Source: JAABQG01 sp963726365 (GTDB lineage: Bacteria; Pseudomonadota; Gammaproteobacteria; Burkholderiales; Burkholderiaceae_C). From it: 64,000 nt of DNA. Made by a program: the position numbers and the translations under genes. Shown piece by piece: positions 53,203 to 62,266 of this stretch (within the stretch, counting starts at the first letter, position 1; every line of letters begins with the position of its first letter). Under the pieces are notes generated by a model. The model saw only the letters and a program-made list of their open reading frames with translations. It ran no database searches and was not told where the DNA came from. The stretch is from positions 274,443-338,442 of the forward strand of contig CAVSCI010000021.1 of the NCBI GenBank assembly GCA_963726365.1, written 5' to 3'.

Positions 53203-53823
53203 ATGCCGGTCATCGTCGTCGCCAATCCCAAGGGAGGGGCGGGCAAATCCACACTGGCCACCAACGTGGCGGGTTACCTGGCCGCCCACGGCCACGCTGT
53301 GATGCTGGGCGACGCCGATCGCCAGCAGTCCAGCCGCTTGTGGCTGGGTCTGCGTCCCGCCACGGCGCGGCGCATCACCAGCTGGGACGTGACACCCGAC
53401 ATGACCGCCCGCCCGCCCAAGGGCACCAGCCATGTGGTGCTCGACACGCCGGGCGGCCTGCATGGCAAGCGGTTCAAGGAAATGGTGCGCGTGGCCGACA
53501 AGGTGATCGTGCCCCTGCAGCCAAGCATCTTTGACATCTTCGCGACCCGTGCCTTCCTCGACGAACTGGCCGAGCAGCGCCACGCCGGGCGCCTGAAGGT
53601 GGGCCTGGTCGGCATGCGCGTGGACGCGCGCACCATTGCCGCCGAGCAGCTGCGCGAGTTCGTTGACGGCTTGGGCCTGCCGGTGCTGGGTTTCCTGCGC
53701 GACACGCAGAATTACGTTCACCTCGCCGCGCGCGGGCTCACGCTGTTCGATGTCGCGCCGGGCCGCGTCGAGAAGGATCTGGCGCAATGGCAGGACATCT
53801 GTCGCTGGTTGGACACACCCTGA
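53203..53823 (+). CDS. ParA-like ATPase (MinD/Soj superfamily)
   Basis: A 206-residue deviant Walker-type ATPase: VVANPKGGAGKSTLATNVA at the N-terminus, D in GDADRQQSS, and VVLDTPGG as Walker B. No ParB homologue or parS site is evident next to it, and the short length suggests an orphan ParA of the kind that positions protein clusters. CAGGAG precedes the start. Confidence 0.9.
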   Translation: MPVIVVANPKGGAGKSTLATNVAGYLAAHGHAVMLGDADRQQSSRLWLGLRPATARRITSWDVTPDMTARPPKGTSHVVLDTPGGLHGKRFKEMVRVADKVIVPLQPSIFDIFATRAFLDELAEQRHAGRLKVGLVGMRVDARTIAAEQLREFVDGLGLPVLGFLRDTQNYVHLAARGLTLFDVAPGRVEKDLAQWQDICRWLDTP

Positions 53824-53848
53824 ACGCCCGCGCGGCTAAAGTGACTTC

Positions 53849-54301
53849 ATGAAAACCTTCCGGACACTCAAGGAATTGGCGGCCTGCGCCGGCCAGGACA
53901 TCGCCACCAGCGACTGGATCACCATCACCCAGGAGCAGGTCAACCAGTTCGCCGAGGCCACGGGGGATCACCAGTGGATTCATGTCGATGTCGAGAAGGC
54001 CAGGAAGGGCCCGTTCGGCGGCCCGATCGCACACGGCTTTCTCACGCTGTCGCTGCTACCGCGCTTTTTTGAATCCACCATCGAGGTGGTCGAATCGGCC
54101 ATGGGCGTCAATTACGGGCTGAACAAGGTGCGCTTCATCGCCCCGGTGCCCGTGGGCAGCAAGCTGCGTGCGCGCATGAAGCTGCTGTCGGCCGAGCCGA
54201 TCGACAACAACGGCTACCAGATGACCTGGGAAATCACCGTGGAGCGCGAAGGCGCGTCCAAGCCGGTGTGCATCGCCGAGTCCCTGTCGCGGCGCTATTG
54301 A
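53849..54301 (+). CDS. MaoC-like (R)-specific enoyl-CoA hydratase
   Basis: A 150-residue hot-dog fold protein with the hydratase-2 motif FAEATGDHQWIHVDVEKA (catalytic D/H) and GPFGGPIAHGFLTLSLLP. It would supply (R)-3-hydroxyacyl-CoA, for example to polyhydroxyalkanoate synthesis. It lies 25 bp after the ParA-like gene on the same strand. Confidence 0.92.
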   Translation: MKTFRTLKELAACAGQDIATSDWITITQEQVNQFAEATGDHQWIHVDVEKARKGPFGGPIAHGFLTLSLLPRFFESTIEVVESAMGVNYGLNKVRFIAPVPVGSKLRARMKLLSAEPIDNNGYQMTWEITVEREGASKPVCIAESLSRRY

Positions 54302-54320
54302 GGCCGGAGCTCAGGCTTTT

Positions 54321-54366
54321 TGACAAGAAGCCAGCGTCGAATGGCGCTTTGAAGCTATCAATAATG
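54321..54366 (+). repeat. Dispersed ~45-bp repeat, copy C
   Basis: Contains CCAGCGTCGAATGG and, nine bases later, GCTATCAATAATG, the same core and spacing as copy A at 45413. It lies between the convergent MaoC-like and trmL genes. Confidence 0.6.
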
Positions 54367-54394
54367 TAGTTTTTCGCCGGTCGGCCGGCAGCTT

Positions 54395-54856
54395 CTAGCT
54401 GAAGCCGATCTGGCGCCAGGCCTCGAACACTGTCACCGCCACCGCGTTCGACAGGTTCAGGCTGCGCTGGCCGGCACGCATCGGCAGGCGCAGTTGCCGG
54501 TCCTCGGCAAAGGCCTCCCGCACAGGGGGCGAAAGGCCGCGCGTTTCGGCGCCGAACACCAGCCAGTCGCCAGCCTGGAAAGCCACCTCATGCACCCGGC
54601 GTGTGCCGCGCGTCGTCAGCGCGAACAGGCGCGCCGGGTCGGGCACTTGCGTATCGAGGAATGCCTGCCAGCTGGCGTGGCGCCGCAGCTCGGCGTACTC
54701 GTGGTAATCCAGCCCGGCGCGGCGCATGTGCTTGTCGTCCATCGAAAACCCAAGCGGCTCGATCAGGTGCAGCGTGCAGCCGGTGTTGGCTGCCAGGCGG
54801 ATCACATTGCCCGTGTTGGGCGGAATCTCGGGCTCGACCAGGACGATGTGGAACAT
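54395..54856 (-). CDS. trmL: TrmL, tRNA (cytidine/uridine-34-2'-O)-methyltransferase
   Basis: A 153-residue SPOUT methyltransferase with the TrmL signatures: VLVEPEIPPNTGNVIRLAAN at the start, VFGAETRGLSPPV as the SAM-knot loop, and LPMRAGQRSLNLSNAVAV at the end. It methylates the wobble ribose of leucine tRNAs. It is 9 bp downstream of comF. Confidence 0.94.
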   Translation of the reverse strand: MFHIVLVEPEIPPNTGNVIRLAANTGCTLHLIEPLGFSMDDKHMRRAGLDYHEYAELRRHASWQAFLDTQVPDPARLFALTTRGTRRVHEVAFQAGDWLVFGAETRGLSPPVREAFAEDRQLRLPMRAGQRSLNLSNAVAVTVFEAWRQIGFS

Positions 54857-54865
54857 GGGTCAAAT

Positions 54866-55561
54866 TTACTCTGTCCGGGCGAAAACCAGTGCCGTGACCT
54901 GCGCGGCGCCGGCCTGGCGCAGCATCAGCGCCGCGGCGTGCAACGAGGCGCCGCTGGTCATGACATCATCGACCAGCACCACGCGCTGACCGCGCAGTTC
55001 ATGGGCGCGCAAGGGCTCCACGGCGAAGGCGCCCTGCACGTTGCGCAGGCGCTCGGCGCGTTTGAGCGCGCTCTGTGCCGGCGTATGGCGGGTGCGCAGC
55101 AACAGGCTCGCGTCGGTCTGCCCGGGCGCCAGGCGTTGCGCCAGCATCAGGGCCTGATTGAAACCGCGCTCCGCCAGCCGCTCTCGGGCCAGCGGCATCG
55201 GCAGCACCCGGTCGGCCTGGTCCAGCGCGGGCTCGACCCAGGGCGTGCTGCGCATCACCGTTGCCAGCGCGGCGGCCCAGCCGGGTTGGCCGCCGAACTT
55301 GAACTGTGCGATGCAGTGCGACCACGGCCAGGCGTAGGCCACGGCGGCCAGACAGCCGTCCAGCGGGGGCGGAGTCGTCAGGCACGCGCCGCACTGGCCC
55401 ACGCCGGCGGGAACCGGCAACGCGCAGGTGCGGCAACGCGGCACGGGCTGGGCAAAACGCGCCACGCAGGCGTCGCACACCACGCGCGACGGCCAGGCAT
55501 GGCACACCGCGCAGCGCGCCGGTATTTGCTGCGATGCCCTGCGGATCAACTGGCGAAACAT
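54866..55561 (-). CDS. comF: ComF-family phosphoribosyltransferase-like protein
   Basis: A 231-residue ComF/GntX protein. The N-terminal zinc-finger-like part has paired cysteines (CAVCHAWPSRVVCDAC and CRTCALPVPAGVGQCGAC). The phosphoribosyltransferase domain carries VVLVDDVMTSGASLHAAALM at about 190. ComF takes part in DNA uptake or repair in several bacteria. The start MFRQLIRRA was chosen over a longer frame. It is divergent from the methyltransferase gene. Confidence 0.92.
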   Translation of the reverse strand: MFRQLIRRASQQIPARCAVCHAWPSRVVCDACVARFAQPVPRCRTCALPVPAGVGQCGACLTTPPPLDGCLAAVAYAWPWSHCIAQFKFGGQPGWAAALATVMRSTPWVEPALDQADRVLPMPLARERLAERGFNQALMLAQRLAPGQTDASLLLRTRHTPAQSALKRAERLRNVQGAFAVEPLRAHELRGQRVVLVDDVMTSGASLHAAALMLRQAGAAQVTALVFARTE

Positions 55562-55611
55562 GGAATCAATATACTTCGACGCCTGAAACGGCTCCCGCGC
55601 CGCGATTGCAC

Positions 55612-56553
55612 ATGCCCCACGAACTTCCCCCCACCATCGACCCCGCGGCCGCCGCGCGCTGGGCCGCGCTGGCCGTGCCAAACCCGGAGCAAGGGCGGGC
55701 GGATGCGGGTGGATCGCCCTGGCTGCATGAAGAAGTGGCGCGGCGCATGGAAGAGCGGCTCGGCTGGATCAAGCTGCAGCCGCAGCGCTGGGCGCACTGG
55801 GAAGCGGTGCGTGGCGGCCTGCAGGCGCACGGCCTGCTGGCGCGTCGCTATCCGGGTGCTGAATGCTATGTGGTTGATTCGAGCGCCGCGAGATCACGCG
55901 CTGCCATCAGAACACTGAGCAAGCCCTGGTGGAGTCCGGCGCGCTGGACGGCCGCGCCCACGCGCTTCGAGACGCCGCCCGACGGCAGCGTGCAGATGCT
56001 CTGGTCCAACATGCTGCTGCACCATGCGGCCGACCCGCAGGCGCTGATGGCGCAATGGCACAGCGCTTTGGCGGTCGATGGGTTCCTGATGTTCTCCTGC
56101 TTCGGCCCGGACACCCTGCGCGAGCTGCGGGGGCTCTACCAGGCCCTGGGCTGGCCGGCGCCGGCGCACGAGTTCACCGACATGCACGATTGGGGCGACA
56201 TGCTGGCCCAGGCCGGCTTCGCCGAACCCGTCATGGACATGGAGCGCATCACCCTGACTTTTGAAACCCCGCAGCGGCTGCTGCAGGAACTTCGCGAACT
56301 CGGTCGCAACCTGCATCCGGGCCGTTTCCAGGGCCTGCGCGGACGCGCCTGGCTGGCGCAACTGCATCAGGCGCTGGCAACGGGGATGGCGGGGTCCGCC
56401 GCCGGCGGTCCGCTGAGCCTCACGTTCGAGATCAACTATGGCCATGCCTTCAAGCCGGCACCGCGCCTGCGGCTGCAGGCCGAGAGCCAGGTGAGCCTGG
56501 AAGAAATGCGCGTCGCGTTGCGCCAGCGCAAAAAGAATCCGCCGATTCATTGA
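55612..56553 (+). CDS. BioC-like SAM-dependent methyltransferase
   Basis: A 313-residue protein of the malonyl-ACP O-methyltransferase (BioC)-like group common in Burkholderiales. Visible family segments are LLWSNMLLHH-like VQMLWSNMLLHHAADPQ, LMFSCFGPDTLRELRGLYQ and FTDMHDWGDMLAQAGFAEPV. The glycine-rich SAM loop of typical methyltransferases is not obvious in the N-terminal half, so activity is uncertain. It is divergent from comF by 50 bp. Confidence 0.8.
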   Translation: MPHELPPTIDPAAAARWAALAVPNPEQGRADAGGSPWLHEEVARRMEERLGWIKLQPQRWAHWEAVRGGLQAHGLLARRYPGAECYVVDSSAARSRAAIRTLSKPWWSPARWTAAPTRFETPPDGSVQMLWSNMLLHHAADPQALMAQWHSALAVDGFLMFSCFGPDTLRELRGLYQALGWPAPAHEFTDMHDWGDMLAQAGFAEPVMDMERITLTFETPQRLLQELRELGRNLHPGRFQGLRGRAWLAQLHQALATGMAGSAAGGPLSLTFEINYGHAFKPAPRLRLQAESQVSLEEMRVALRQRKKNPPIH

Positions 56554-56650
56554 GAAATATCAAAGACCTGTCTGGAGTCGGGTAAAATCAGCGGCTGTTG
56601 ATTTATCCGCAGGGGGTCTTTTTGGGTCCCTGTCTTCCCGAGCTTGACGA

Positions 56651-57127
56651 GTGTCAAATCCAGTGTTTCGTTTTGCCATGGTGTCCGGTCAAAACATCGA
56701 CTGGATGCTCAAGCGCAATTGTTCCGTGACGCCGACCCAACTGGGCTGGGCCTACGGGATGCTGTGCGTGGTGTCGCTGGGCATCGGGGTTGGGTTCTGG
56801 CTGTTGGGCGCCCCATTCGTGCTCGGGTTTGCGTGGGTAGAGCTGATCGCCGTGGGTCTGGCATTCTTCATGTATGTCCGGCATGCGAGCGACGGCGAAA
56901 TGATTTCCCTTCGGGGCAGTCAGCTGGTGGTTGAAACGGAGTCGGCCGGGCGGCGCGAGCGGGCCGAGTTCAACCGGGACTGGGTCCGGGTCGAACCCCG
57001 GGCCTCGGACACTTCGCTGATCGAGGTGTCGGGGCAGGGCCGCAGTGTTCAGGTGGGGCGTTACGTGCGCCCGGAGTTGCGTCCGGTGCTGGCGCACGAA
57101 ATTCGAAGGGCATTGCGCCGGGCGTGA
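56651..57127 (+). CDS. DUF2244 membrane protein at the head of the oxidase cluster
   Basis: A 158-residue protein with two adjacent membrane helices (GMLCVVSLGIGVGFWLLG, PFVLGFAWVELIAVGLAFF) and a beta-rich C-terminal domain. DUF2244 genes regularly precede coxB in Burkholderiales. The role is unknown, probably oxidase assembly. It starts with GTG. Confidence 0.87.
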   Translation: MSNPVFRFAMVSGQNIDWMLKRNCSVTPTQLGWAYGMLCVVSLGIGVGFWLLGAPFVLGFAWVELIAVGLAFFMYVRHASDGEMISLRGSQLVVETESAGRRERAEFNRDWVRVEPRASDTSLIEVSGQGRSVQVGRYVRPELRPVLAHEIRRALRRA

Positions 57128-57199
57128 TGTCGGAGCGGTGGCCCCACAGGGGTGCCGTGTGGGATGACTGGTTTATTTGAGGCAAGAGAAGTGAACACG

Positions 57200-58372
57200 A
57201 TGAAGAACATTCCCAACAAGCTGGCTTCAATGCTGTGTCATGCGGGCGTGTGGGCCGGCGCCTGGGTTGCAACGGCAGCGCATGCCGTCAACGACCTGCC
57301 CGGTGGCCCCGCTGTCAATCAGCTCAACCTGCCGGAGCCGGCGACGAAGATCGCCGCCGAGCAGAATTCGCTGCACTGGATGATGTTGATCCTGTGCACC
57401 GCGATCTTCGTGGCGGTGTTTTCGGTGATGTTCTATTCCGTCTGGAAGCACCGCAAGTCCAAAGGCCACAAGGCCGCCAATTTCCATGAGTCCGTGACGG
57501 TTGAAATCGTCTGGACGGTCATTCCCTTCATCATCGTGATCCTCATGGCCTTGCCGGCCACCAAGCTGGTCGTCGCCCAGAAGGACACCACCAATGCCGA
57601 CCTGACCATCAAGGCCACCGGCTACCAGTGGAAGTGGGGCTATGACTACCTCAAGGGCGAAGGCGAAGGCATCGGCTTCATTTCCACGCTGGACAACGCG
57701 CAGCGCGTCATGTCCACCGAGGGCAAGCCCGCGGGCGACGATTACCTGCTGAAGGTGGACAACCCGCTGGTGGTGCCGGTCGGCAAGAAAATCCGCATCA
57801 TCACCACGGCCAACGACGTGATCCACGCCTTTGCCGTGCCGCAGTTCGGCATCAAGCAGGACGCCATTCCCGGTTTCGTGCGCGACACCTGGTTCCGCGC
57901 CGAGAAAACCGGCGACTTTTATGGCCAGTGCCAGGAGCTGTGTGGCAAGGAGCACGCCTACATGCCCATCCACGTCAAGGTGGTTTCGGCCGGAGACTAT
58001 TCAAAATGGGTTGATGTCGAGAAGAAGAAACTGGCTGCCAAGGCCGATGATCCTTCCAAGGTCTGGACGCAGGCCGACCTGTTGGCGCGTGGCGAGAAAG
58101 TCTACGCCGCCAACTGCGCCGCCTGCCACCAGGCCAGCGGCAAGGGCGCCGGCCCGATCAAGCCGCTGGATGGTGCTGCTGTCGTGCTCGACGCCGACAA
58201 GGCCAAGCAGATCGCCGTGCTCCTCAATGGCCAAAACAACGGCGCCATGCCGGCCTGGAAGCAGTTGTCCGACACTGAAATCGCCGCCGTGATCACTTAC
58301 ACCAAGAACAACTGGTCGAACAAGACCGGTCAGCTCGTGCAGCCCGCCGACGTCAAGACGGCCCGCAAGTAA
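57200..58372 (+). CDS. coxB: Cytochrome c oxidase subunit II with fused cytochrome c domain
   Basis: A 390-residue subunit II of a caa3-type oxidase. It has a signal peptide, two membrane helices (about 50-75 and 95-115), the CuA site CQELCGKEHAYMPIH near 250, and a C-terminal haem domain with CAACH near 315. The haem lets it take electrons directly from cytochromes such as c4. The ATG at 57200 starts the signal peptide; a GTG three codons earlier is possible. coxA follows after 49 bp. Confidence 0.95.
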   Translation: MKNIPNKLASMLCHAGVWAGAWVATAAHAVNDLPGGPAVNQLNLPEPATKIAAEQNSLHWMMLILCTAIFVAVFSVMFYSVWKHRKSKGHKAANFHESVTVEIVWTVIPFIIVILMALPATKLVVAQKDTTNADLTIKATGYQWKWGYDYLKGEGEGIGFISTLDNAQRVMSTEGKPAGDDYLLKVDNPLVVPVGKKIRIITTANDVIHAFAVPQFGIKQDAIPGFVRDTWFRAEKTGDFYGQCQELCGKEHAYMPIHVKVVSAGDYSKWVDVEKKKLAAKADDPSKVWTQADLLARGEKVYAANCAACHQASGKGAGPIKPLDGAAVVLDADKAKQIAVLLNGQNNGAMPAWKQLSDTEIAAVITYTKNNWSNKTGQLVQPADVKTARK

Positions 58373-58421
58373 GCAATTAATCCAGTACCGCATTTAGAAA
58401 AGTATTGAGAAGGAAATCGAC

Positions 58422-60047
58422 ATGAGTGCAGTTCTCGACCACCACGGCCACGGCGATCACGCCCATGACGACCACCACCACGCGCCCACCGGCTGGCGTC
58501 GCTGGGTGTACGCCACCAACCACAAGGACATCGGCACGCTGTACCTGCTGTTCGCCTTCACCATGCTGATGATCGGCGGGGTCCTGGCACTGCTGATCCG
58601 TGCCGAGCTGTTCCAGCCGGGCCTGCAACTGGTCAACCCCGAACTCTTCAACCAGTTCACCACCATGCACGGCCTGATCATGGTGTTCGGCGCCATCATG
58701 CCGGCCTTCGTGGGCTTTGCAAACTGGATGATTCCGTTGCAGATCGGCGCAGCCGACATGGCTTTTGCACGCATGAACAACTTCAGCTTCTGGCTGATGA
58801 TTCCCGCTGGCCTGATGCTGGCCGGCTCATTCTTCATGCCCGGCGGCGCGCCTGCCGCCGGCTGGACGCTCTACGCCCCACTGACCTTGCAGATGGGCCC
58901 GTCCATGGACGCCGGCATCTTTGCCATGCACATCCTGGGCGCATCGTCCATCATGGGCTCGATCAACATCATCGTCACCATCCTCAACATGCGCGCCCCC
59001 GGCATGACGCTGATGAAAATGCCGATGTTCGCCTGGACCTGGCTCATCACCGCCTACCTGCTGATCGCCGTCATGCCCGTGCTGGCCGGCGCCATCACCA
59101 TGACGCTGACGGATCGCCACTTCGGCACCAGCTTCTTCAACCCCGCCGGCGGCGGCGACCCGGTGATGTACCAGCACATCTTCTGGTTCTTCGGCCACCC
59201 CGAGGTCTACATCATGATCCTGCCGGCCTTCGGCATCATCAGCCAGGTCGTGCCCGCCTTCGCGCGCAAGAAGCTGTTCGGCTACGCCTCCATGGTGTAC
59301 GCCACTTCATCCATCGCCATCCTGTCGTTCATCGTCTGGGCGCACCACATGTTCACCACCGGCATGCCGGTCACGGGCCAGCTGTTCTTCATGTACGCCA
59401 CGATGCTGATCGCCGTGCCCACCGCCGTGAAAATCTTCAACTGGATCGCCACCATGTGGCGCGGATCCATGACGTTCGAGACCCCCATGCTGTTCGCCGT
59501 GGGCTTCATCTTCGTGTTCACCATGGGCGGTTTTACCGGCCTGATTCCCGCCATTGCCCCGATCGACACCCAGTTGCAGGACACCTACTACATCGTGGCC
59601 CATTTCCACTATGTGCTGGTGGCAGGCTCCTTGTTCGCGATGTTCTCGGGTTTTTACTACTGGAGTCCGAAGTGGACCGGGTTCATGTACAACGAAACCC
59701 GCGGCAAGATCCACTTTTGGTGGTCGCTGATTTCGTTCAACGTGACCTTCTTCCCGATGCACTTCCTGGGTCTTGCCGGCATGCCGCGCCGCTACGCCGA
59801 TTACCCGATGCAGTTTGCCGACTTCAACGCGATTGCCTCCGTGGGCGGCTTCTTCTTTGGCTTTGCCCAGGTCTACTTCTTCCTGTTCATCGTGATCCCC
59901 ACCATGCGTGGCAAGGGCGCAAAGGCGCCGCAGAACCCCTGGGAGGGTGCCGAGGGCCTGGAATGGGAAGTACCTTCGCCCGCACCCTTCCACACCTTCG
60001 AGAACCCGCCCAAGCTCGACGCCACGGCCACCCGGGTGATCGGCTGA
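58422..60047 (+). CDS. coxA: Cytochrome c oxidase subunit I
   Basis: A 541-residue haem-copper oxidase subunit I with twelve helices. The haem a ligand region is TTMHGLIMVFGAIMPAFVG, the CuB/tyrosine motif is WFFGHPEVYIMILPAFG, the histidine pair is in IVWAHHMFTTGMP, and the haem a/a3 ligands are in DTYYIVAHFHYVLVAGS. The N-terminus is histidine-rich (DHHGHGDHAHDDHHHA), which may help copper delivery. Full length and intact. Confidence 0.96.
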   Translation: MSAVLDHHGHGDHAHDDHHHAPTGWRRWVYATNHKDIGTLYLLFAFTMLMIGGVLALLIRAELFQPGLQLVNPELFNQFTTMHGLIMVFGAIMPAFVGFANWMIPLQIGAADMAFARMNNFSFWLMIPAGLMLAGSFFMPGGAPAAGWTLYAPLTLQMGPSMDAGIFAMHILGASSIMGSINIIVTILNMRAPGMTLMKMPMFAWTWLITAYLLIAVMPVLAGAITMTLTDRHFGTSFFNPAGGGDPVMYQHIFWFFGHPEVYIMILPAFGIISQVVPAFARKKLFGYASMVYATSSIAILSFIVWAHHMFTTGMPVTGQLFFMYATMLIAVPTAVKIFNWIATMWRGSMTFETPMLFAVGFIFVFTMGGFTGLIPAIAPIDTQLQDTYYIVAHFHYVLVAGSLFAMFSGFYYWSPKWTGFMYNETRGKIHFWWSLISFNVTFFPMHFLGLAGMPRRYADYPMQFADFNAIASVGGFFFGFAQVYFFLFIVIPTMRGKGAKAPQNPWEGAEGLEWEVPSPAPFHTFENPPKLDATATRVIG

Positions 60048-60058
60048 GGACACGCGCC

Positions 60059-60172
60059 ATGACGACGCCTGAGCAAAAGAAAAGCAACCTGCGCCTGGGC
60101 CTGATCCTGGCGTCCGTTGCGCTGGCCTTCTTCCTGGGCTTCATGACCAAGATGGTCCTGCTGAGCCATTAA
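60059..60172 (+). CDS. Small single-helix oxidase assembly-type protein
   Basis: A 37-residue protein: a short charged N-terminus (MTTPEQKKSNLRLG) and one membrane helix (LILASVALAFFLGFMTKMVL). Such tiny genes lie between coxA and cox11 in many Burkholderiales and are annotated as cytochrome oxidase small assembly protein. It is 11 bp after coxA and 15 bp before ctaG. Confidence 0.82.
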   Translation: MTTPEQKKSNLRLGLILASVALAFFLGFMTKMVLLSH

Positions 60173-60187
60173 GCGCCGGCCAACACC

Positions 60188-60808
60188 ATGGGCATTCGCA
60201 GCGAAAACATCCGGATGGTGGGCAAGCTGGTCGTCGTGACGGCGGGCATGTTTGCCTTTGGCTACGCGCTGATCCCCATCTACAAGCACATCTGCGAAGC
60301 CACCGGCATCAACATCCTGTCCGTGTCCGAGCGCAATGTGCCGGGCAACGGCACCACCGGCAAGGACGTCCGCGTGCCCGGCAATTCGCAAATCGACCGG
60401 TCGCGCACCATCACCGTCGAGTTCGACGCCAACGCGCGCGGCCCGTGGGACTTCAAGCCCGCCACGCGCTATGTGCAGGTCCATCCCGGTGAACTCACCA
60501 CGGTGATGTACGAGTTCCAGAATACCCAGAACCGGACCATGGCCGCCCAGGCCATCCCCAGCTACGCACCGCACCAGGCCGCCGCCCACTTCAACAAGCT
60601 CGAGTGCTTCTGCTTCAACCAGTACACGCTGGCGCCCGGCGAAAAAAAGCAGTGGCCGGTGTCGTTCGTGATCGACCCGAAGCTGTCGAAGGACGTGACC
60701 ACCATCACGCTGTCCTATACCTTCTTCGAAGTCGGTGGCAAGACCCCGCCTGCGCCCTCGTCGCCTACCGCTGCCGCCACGCAGGTCCAGCCGGGAGTGG
60801 GTTCGTGA
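60188..60808 (+). CDS. ctaG: CtaG/Cox11, CuB insertion protein
   Basis: A 206-residue Cox11 homologue: one N-terminal membrane helix (LVVVTAGMFAFGYALIPIYKHIC) and a periplasmic immunoglobulin-like domain with the copper-binding motif LECFCFNQYTLAPGE. It delivers copper to the CuB site of subunit I. The stop overlaps the next gene (GTGA). Confidence 0.95.
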   Translation: MGIRSENIRMVGKLVVVTAGMFAFGYALIPIYKHICEATGINILSVSERNVPGNGTTGKDVRVPGNSQIDRSRTITVEFDANARGPWDFKPATRYVQVHPGELTTVMYEFQNTQNRTMAAQAIPSYAPHQAAAHFNKLECFCFNQYTLAPGEKKQWPVSFVIDPKLSKDVTTITLSYTFFEVGGKTPPAPSSPTAAATQVQPGVGS

Positions 60809-61023
60809 ACGCACCGCATGCCGCTGCCGCGCCCGCGAAGACCTCGTTTTTGCGAACCGTCAAGTCGGTGGCATGGGCCTTCCTGGGCATCCGCAAGAAA
60901 AGTGAATCCACCGAAGACATGGCGCGGATCAACCCGTTTCACGTCATCATCGTCGGCATTTTGGGCGCCATGATTTTTGTGCTGGGGCTGGCCGCCCTGG
61001 TGAACTGGGTGGTGGCGAAATAA
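60805..61023 (+). CDS. DUF2970 small membrane protein
   Basis: A 72-residue protein starting at GTG with a 4 bp overlap to ctaG. It has an N-terminal amphipathic part (FLRTVKSVAWAFLGIRKKSE) and a C-terminal helix (VIIVGILGAMIFVLGLAALV). DUF2970 proteins are typical of this place in Burkholderiales oxidase clusters. The role is unknown. Confidence 0.85.
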   Translation: MNAPHAAAAPAKTSFLRTVKSVAWAFLGIRKKSESTEDMARINPFHVIIVGILGAMIFVLGLAALVNWVVAK

Positions 61024-61078
61024 GCCGATCACCCGAACCGATTGAGACCGACAAGCATTTGAGAGAGCAGGAGAAGCA

Positions 61079-61961
61079 ATGAGTTCAACCACGCACGGCA
61101 GTACGCCCTATTACTTTGTTCCGGGACCTTCCCGTCACCCGGCCATGGCGGCTTTGGGATTGTTCTTCGTGATCCTGGGCGCTGGCCAGTGGATCAACGG
61201 CGTCGAGTGGGGCAAGTACTCGCTTTTCTTTGGCCTGGCCTGGTGGCTGGGCGTGCTTTACCAGTGGTTCCGCGACGCGGTGACCGAGAGCGAAGGCGGT
61301 CTTTACGGGTACAAGGTCGACCTGTCCTTCCGCTGGAGCATGAGCTGGTTCATCTTCTCCGAGGTGATGTTCTTCGGCGCATTCTTCACCGCCCTGTGGT
61401 GGACCCGCACCCACTCCGTGCCAGCCCTTGGCAGCCTGGACAACGCGCTGCTCTGGCCCAACTTCCAGGCGGTCTGGCCCAGCGTGTCGCGCCGGCGCCA
61501 CCGCATCGCCGGCCGGCATCATTCAACCCTTTCAGACCATGGGCCCGTTCTGGCTGCCCACCATCAACACGGCGCTGCTGCTGTCTTCGGCGGTCACCCT
61601 GACCATCGCCCACCACGCGCTGCAGCAGGGCCAACGTGCCAAGACCATCGGCTTCATGTGGGTGACGGTGATCCTGGGCGTCATCTTCCTGTGCGTTCAG
61701 GGCTACGAGTACTACCATGCCTACAATGAGCTCAACCTCAAGCTCGCGTCAGGTGTGTACGGCTCCACCTTCTTCATGCTGACCGGTTTCCATGGCTTTC
61801 ACGTGTTCGTCGGCATGCTGATGCTGCTGTTCATCACCCTGCGCCTGATGAAAGGGCACTTCACGGCAGACCGCCATTTCGGCTTCGAAGGCGCCGCCTG
61901 GTACTGGCACTTCGTGGACGTGGTCTGGCTGGGCCTCTACATCCTCGTTTACTGGATGTAA
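61079..61961 (+). pseudogene. coxC: Cytochrome c oxidase subunit III, one frameshift
   Basis: The two frames combine to a 293-residue subunit III with seven helices (FIFSEVMFFGAFFTALWW, FFMLTGFHGFHVFVGMLML, WHFVDVVWLGLYILVYWM). The frame changes by one extra base near 61488-61500, between AVWPSV and SPAGIIQPFQTMGP. Both parts are highly conserved and the whole assembly cluster is intact, so a sequence error is much more likely than loss of the gene. Confidence 0.9.
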
Positions 61962-61975
61962 TCCGCGCCAGCCGT

Positions 61976-62004
61976 AAAAAAAGCGCCGGAAGGCGCTTTT
62001 TTTG
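61976..62004. terminator. Bidirectional intrinsic terminator after coxC
   Basis: AAGCGCC-GGAA-GGCGCTT with a T-run on the right and an A-run on the left. It serves both coxC (plus) and the small membrane protein gene (minus). Confidence 0.88.
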
Positions 62005-62020
62005 TTGAGCTCCAGGCCGC

Positions 62021-62251
62021 TCACTTGCCCGGTGGAATGCCGGTCGGCTGGATGTAGCCCAGCTTCCAGGCCAGCAGAATGCAGAGAAACAGCACAATGG
62101 AAAAACCGACCCGAAACGCCAGTGCCCGCGCCATCCCGCGCGACTTGGCGCGGCCGTCGGCATCGGTGCCGCTGCCCTTCATCATGAAGAACAGCGCGGC
62201 GCCCAGGCTGGCAATGATGGCGATGAAGGCAATGGCAACAAGGTACGTCAT
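62021..62251 (-). CDS. Twin-transmembrane protein (DUF2909-like)
   Basis: A 76-residue protein with two membrane helices (LVAIAFIAIIASLGAALFFM and GFSIVLFLCILLAWKLGY) joined by a charged loop. It matches the twin-transmembrane protein regularly found between coxC and surf1 on the opposite strand. The function is unknown. Its ATG is nearly back-to-back with the SURF1 gene. Confidence 0.82.
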   Translation of the reverse strand: MTYLVAIAFIAIIASLGAALFFMMKGSGTDADGRAKSRGMARALAFRVGFSIVLFLCILLAWKLGYIQPTGIPPGK

Positions 62252-62266
62252 GTGGGGGATTATCCC

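Noticed and set aside
56550..56588. Promoter with TTGAGA and TAAAAT ahead of the oxidase cluster
   Set aside because: The two boxes are 27 bp apart, too far for a normal sigma-70 promoter. The TAAAAT alone is not enough evidence.
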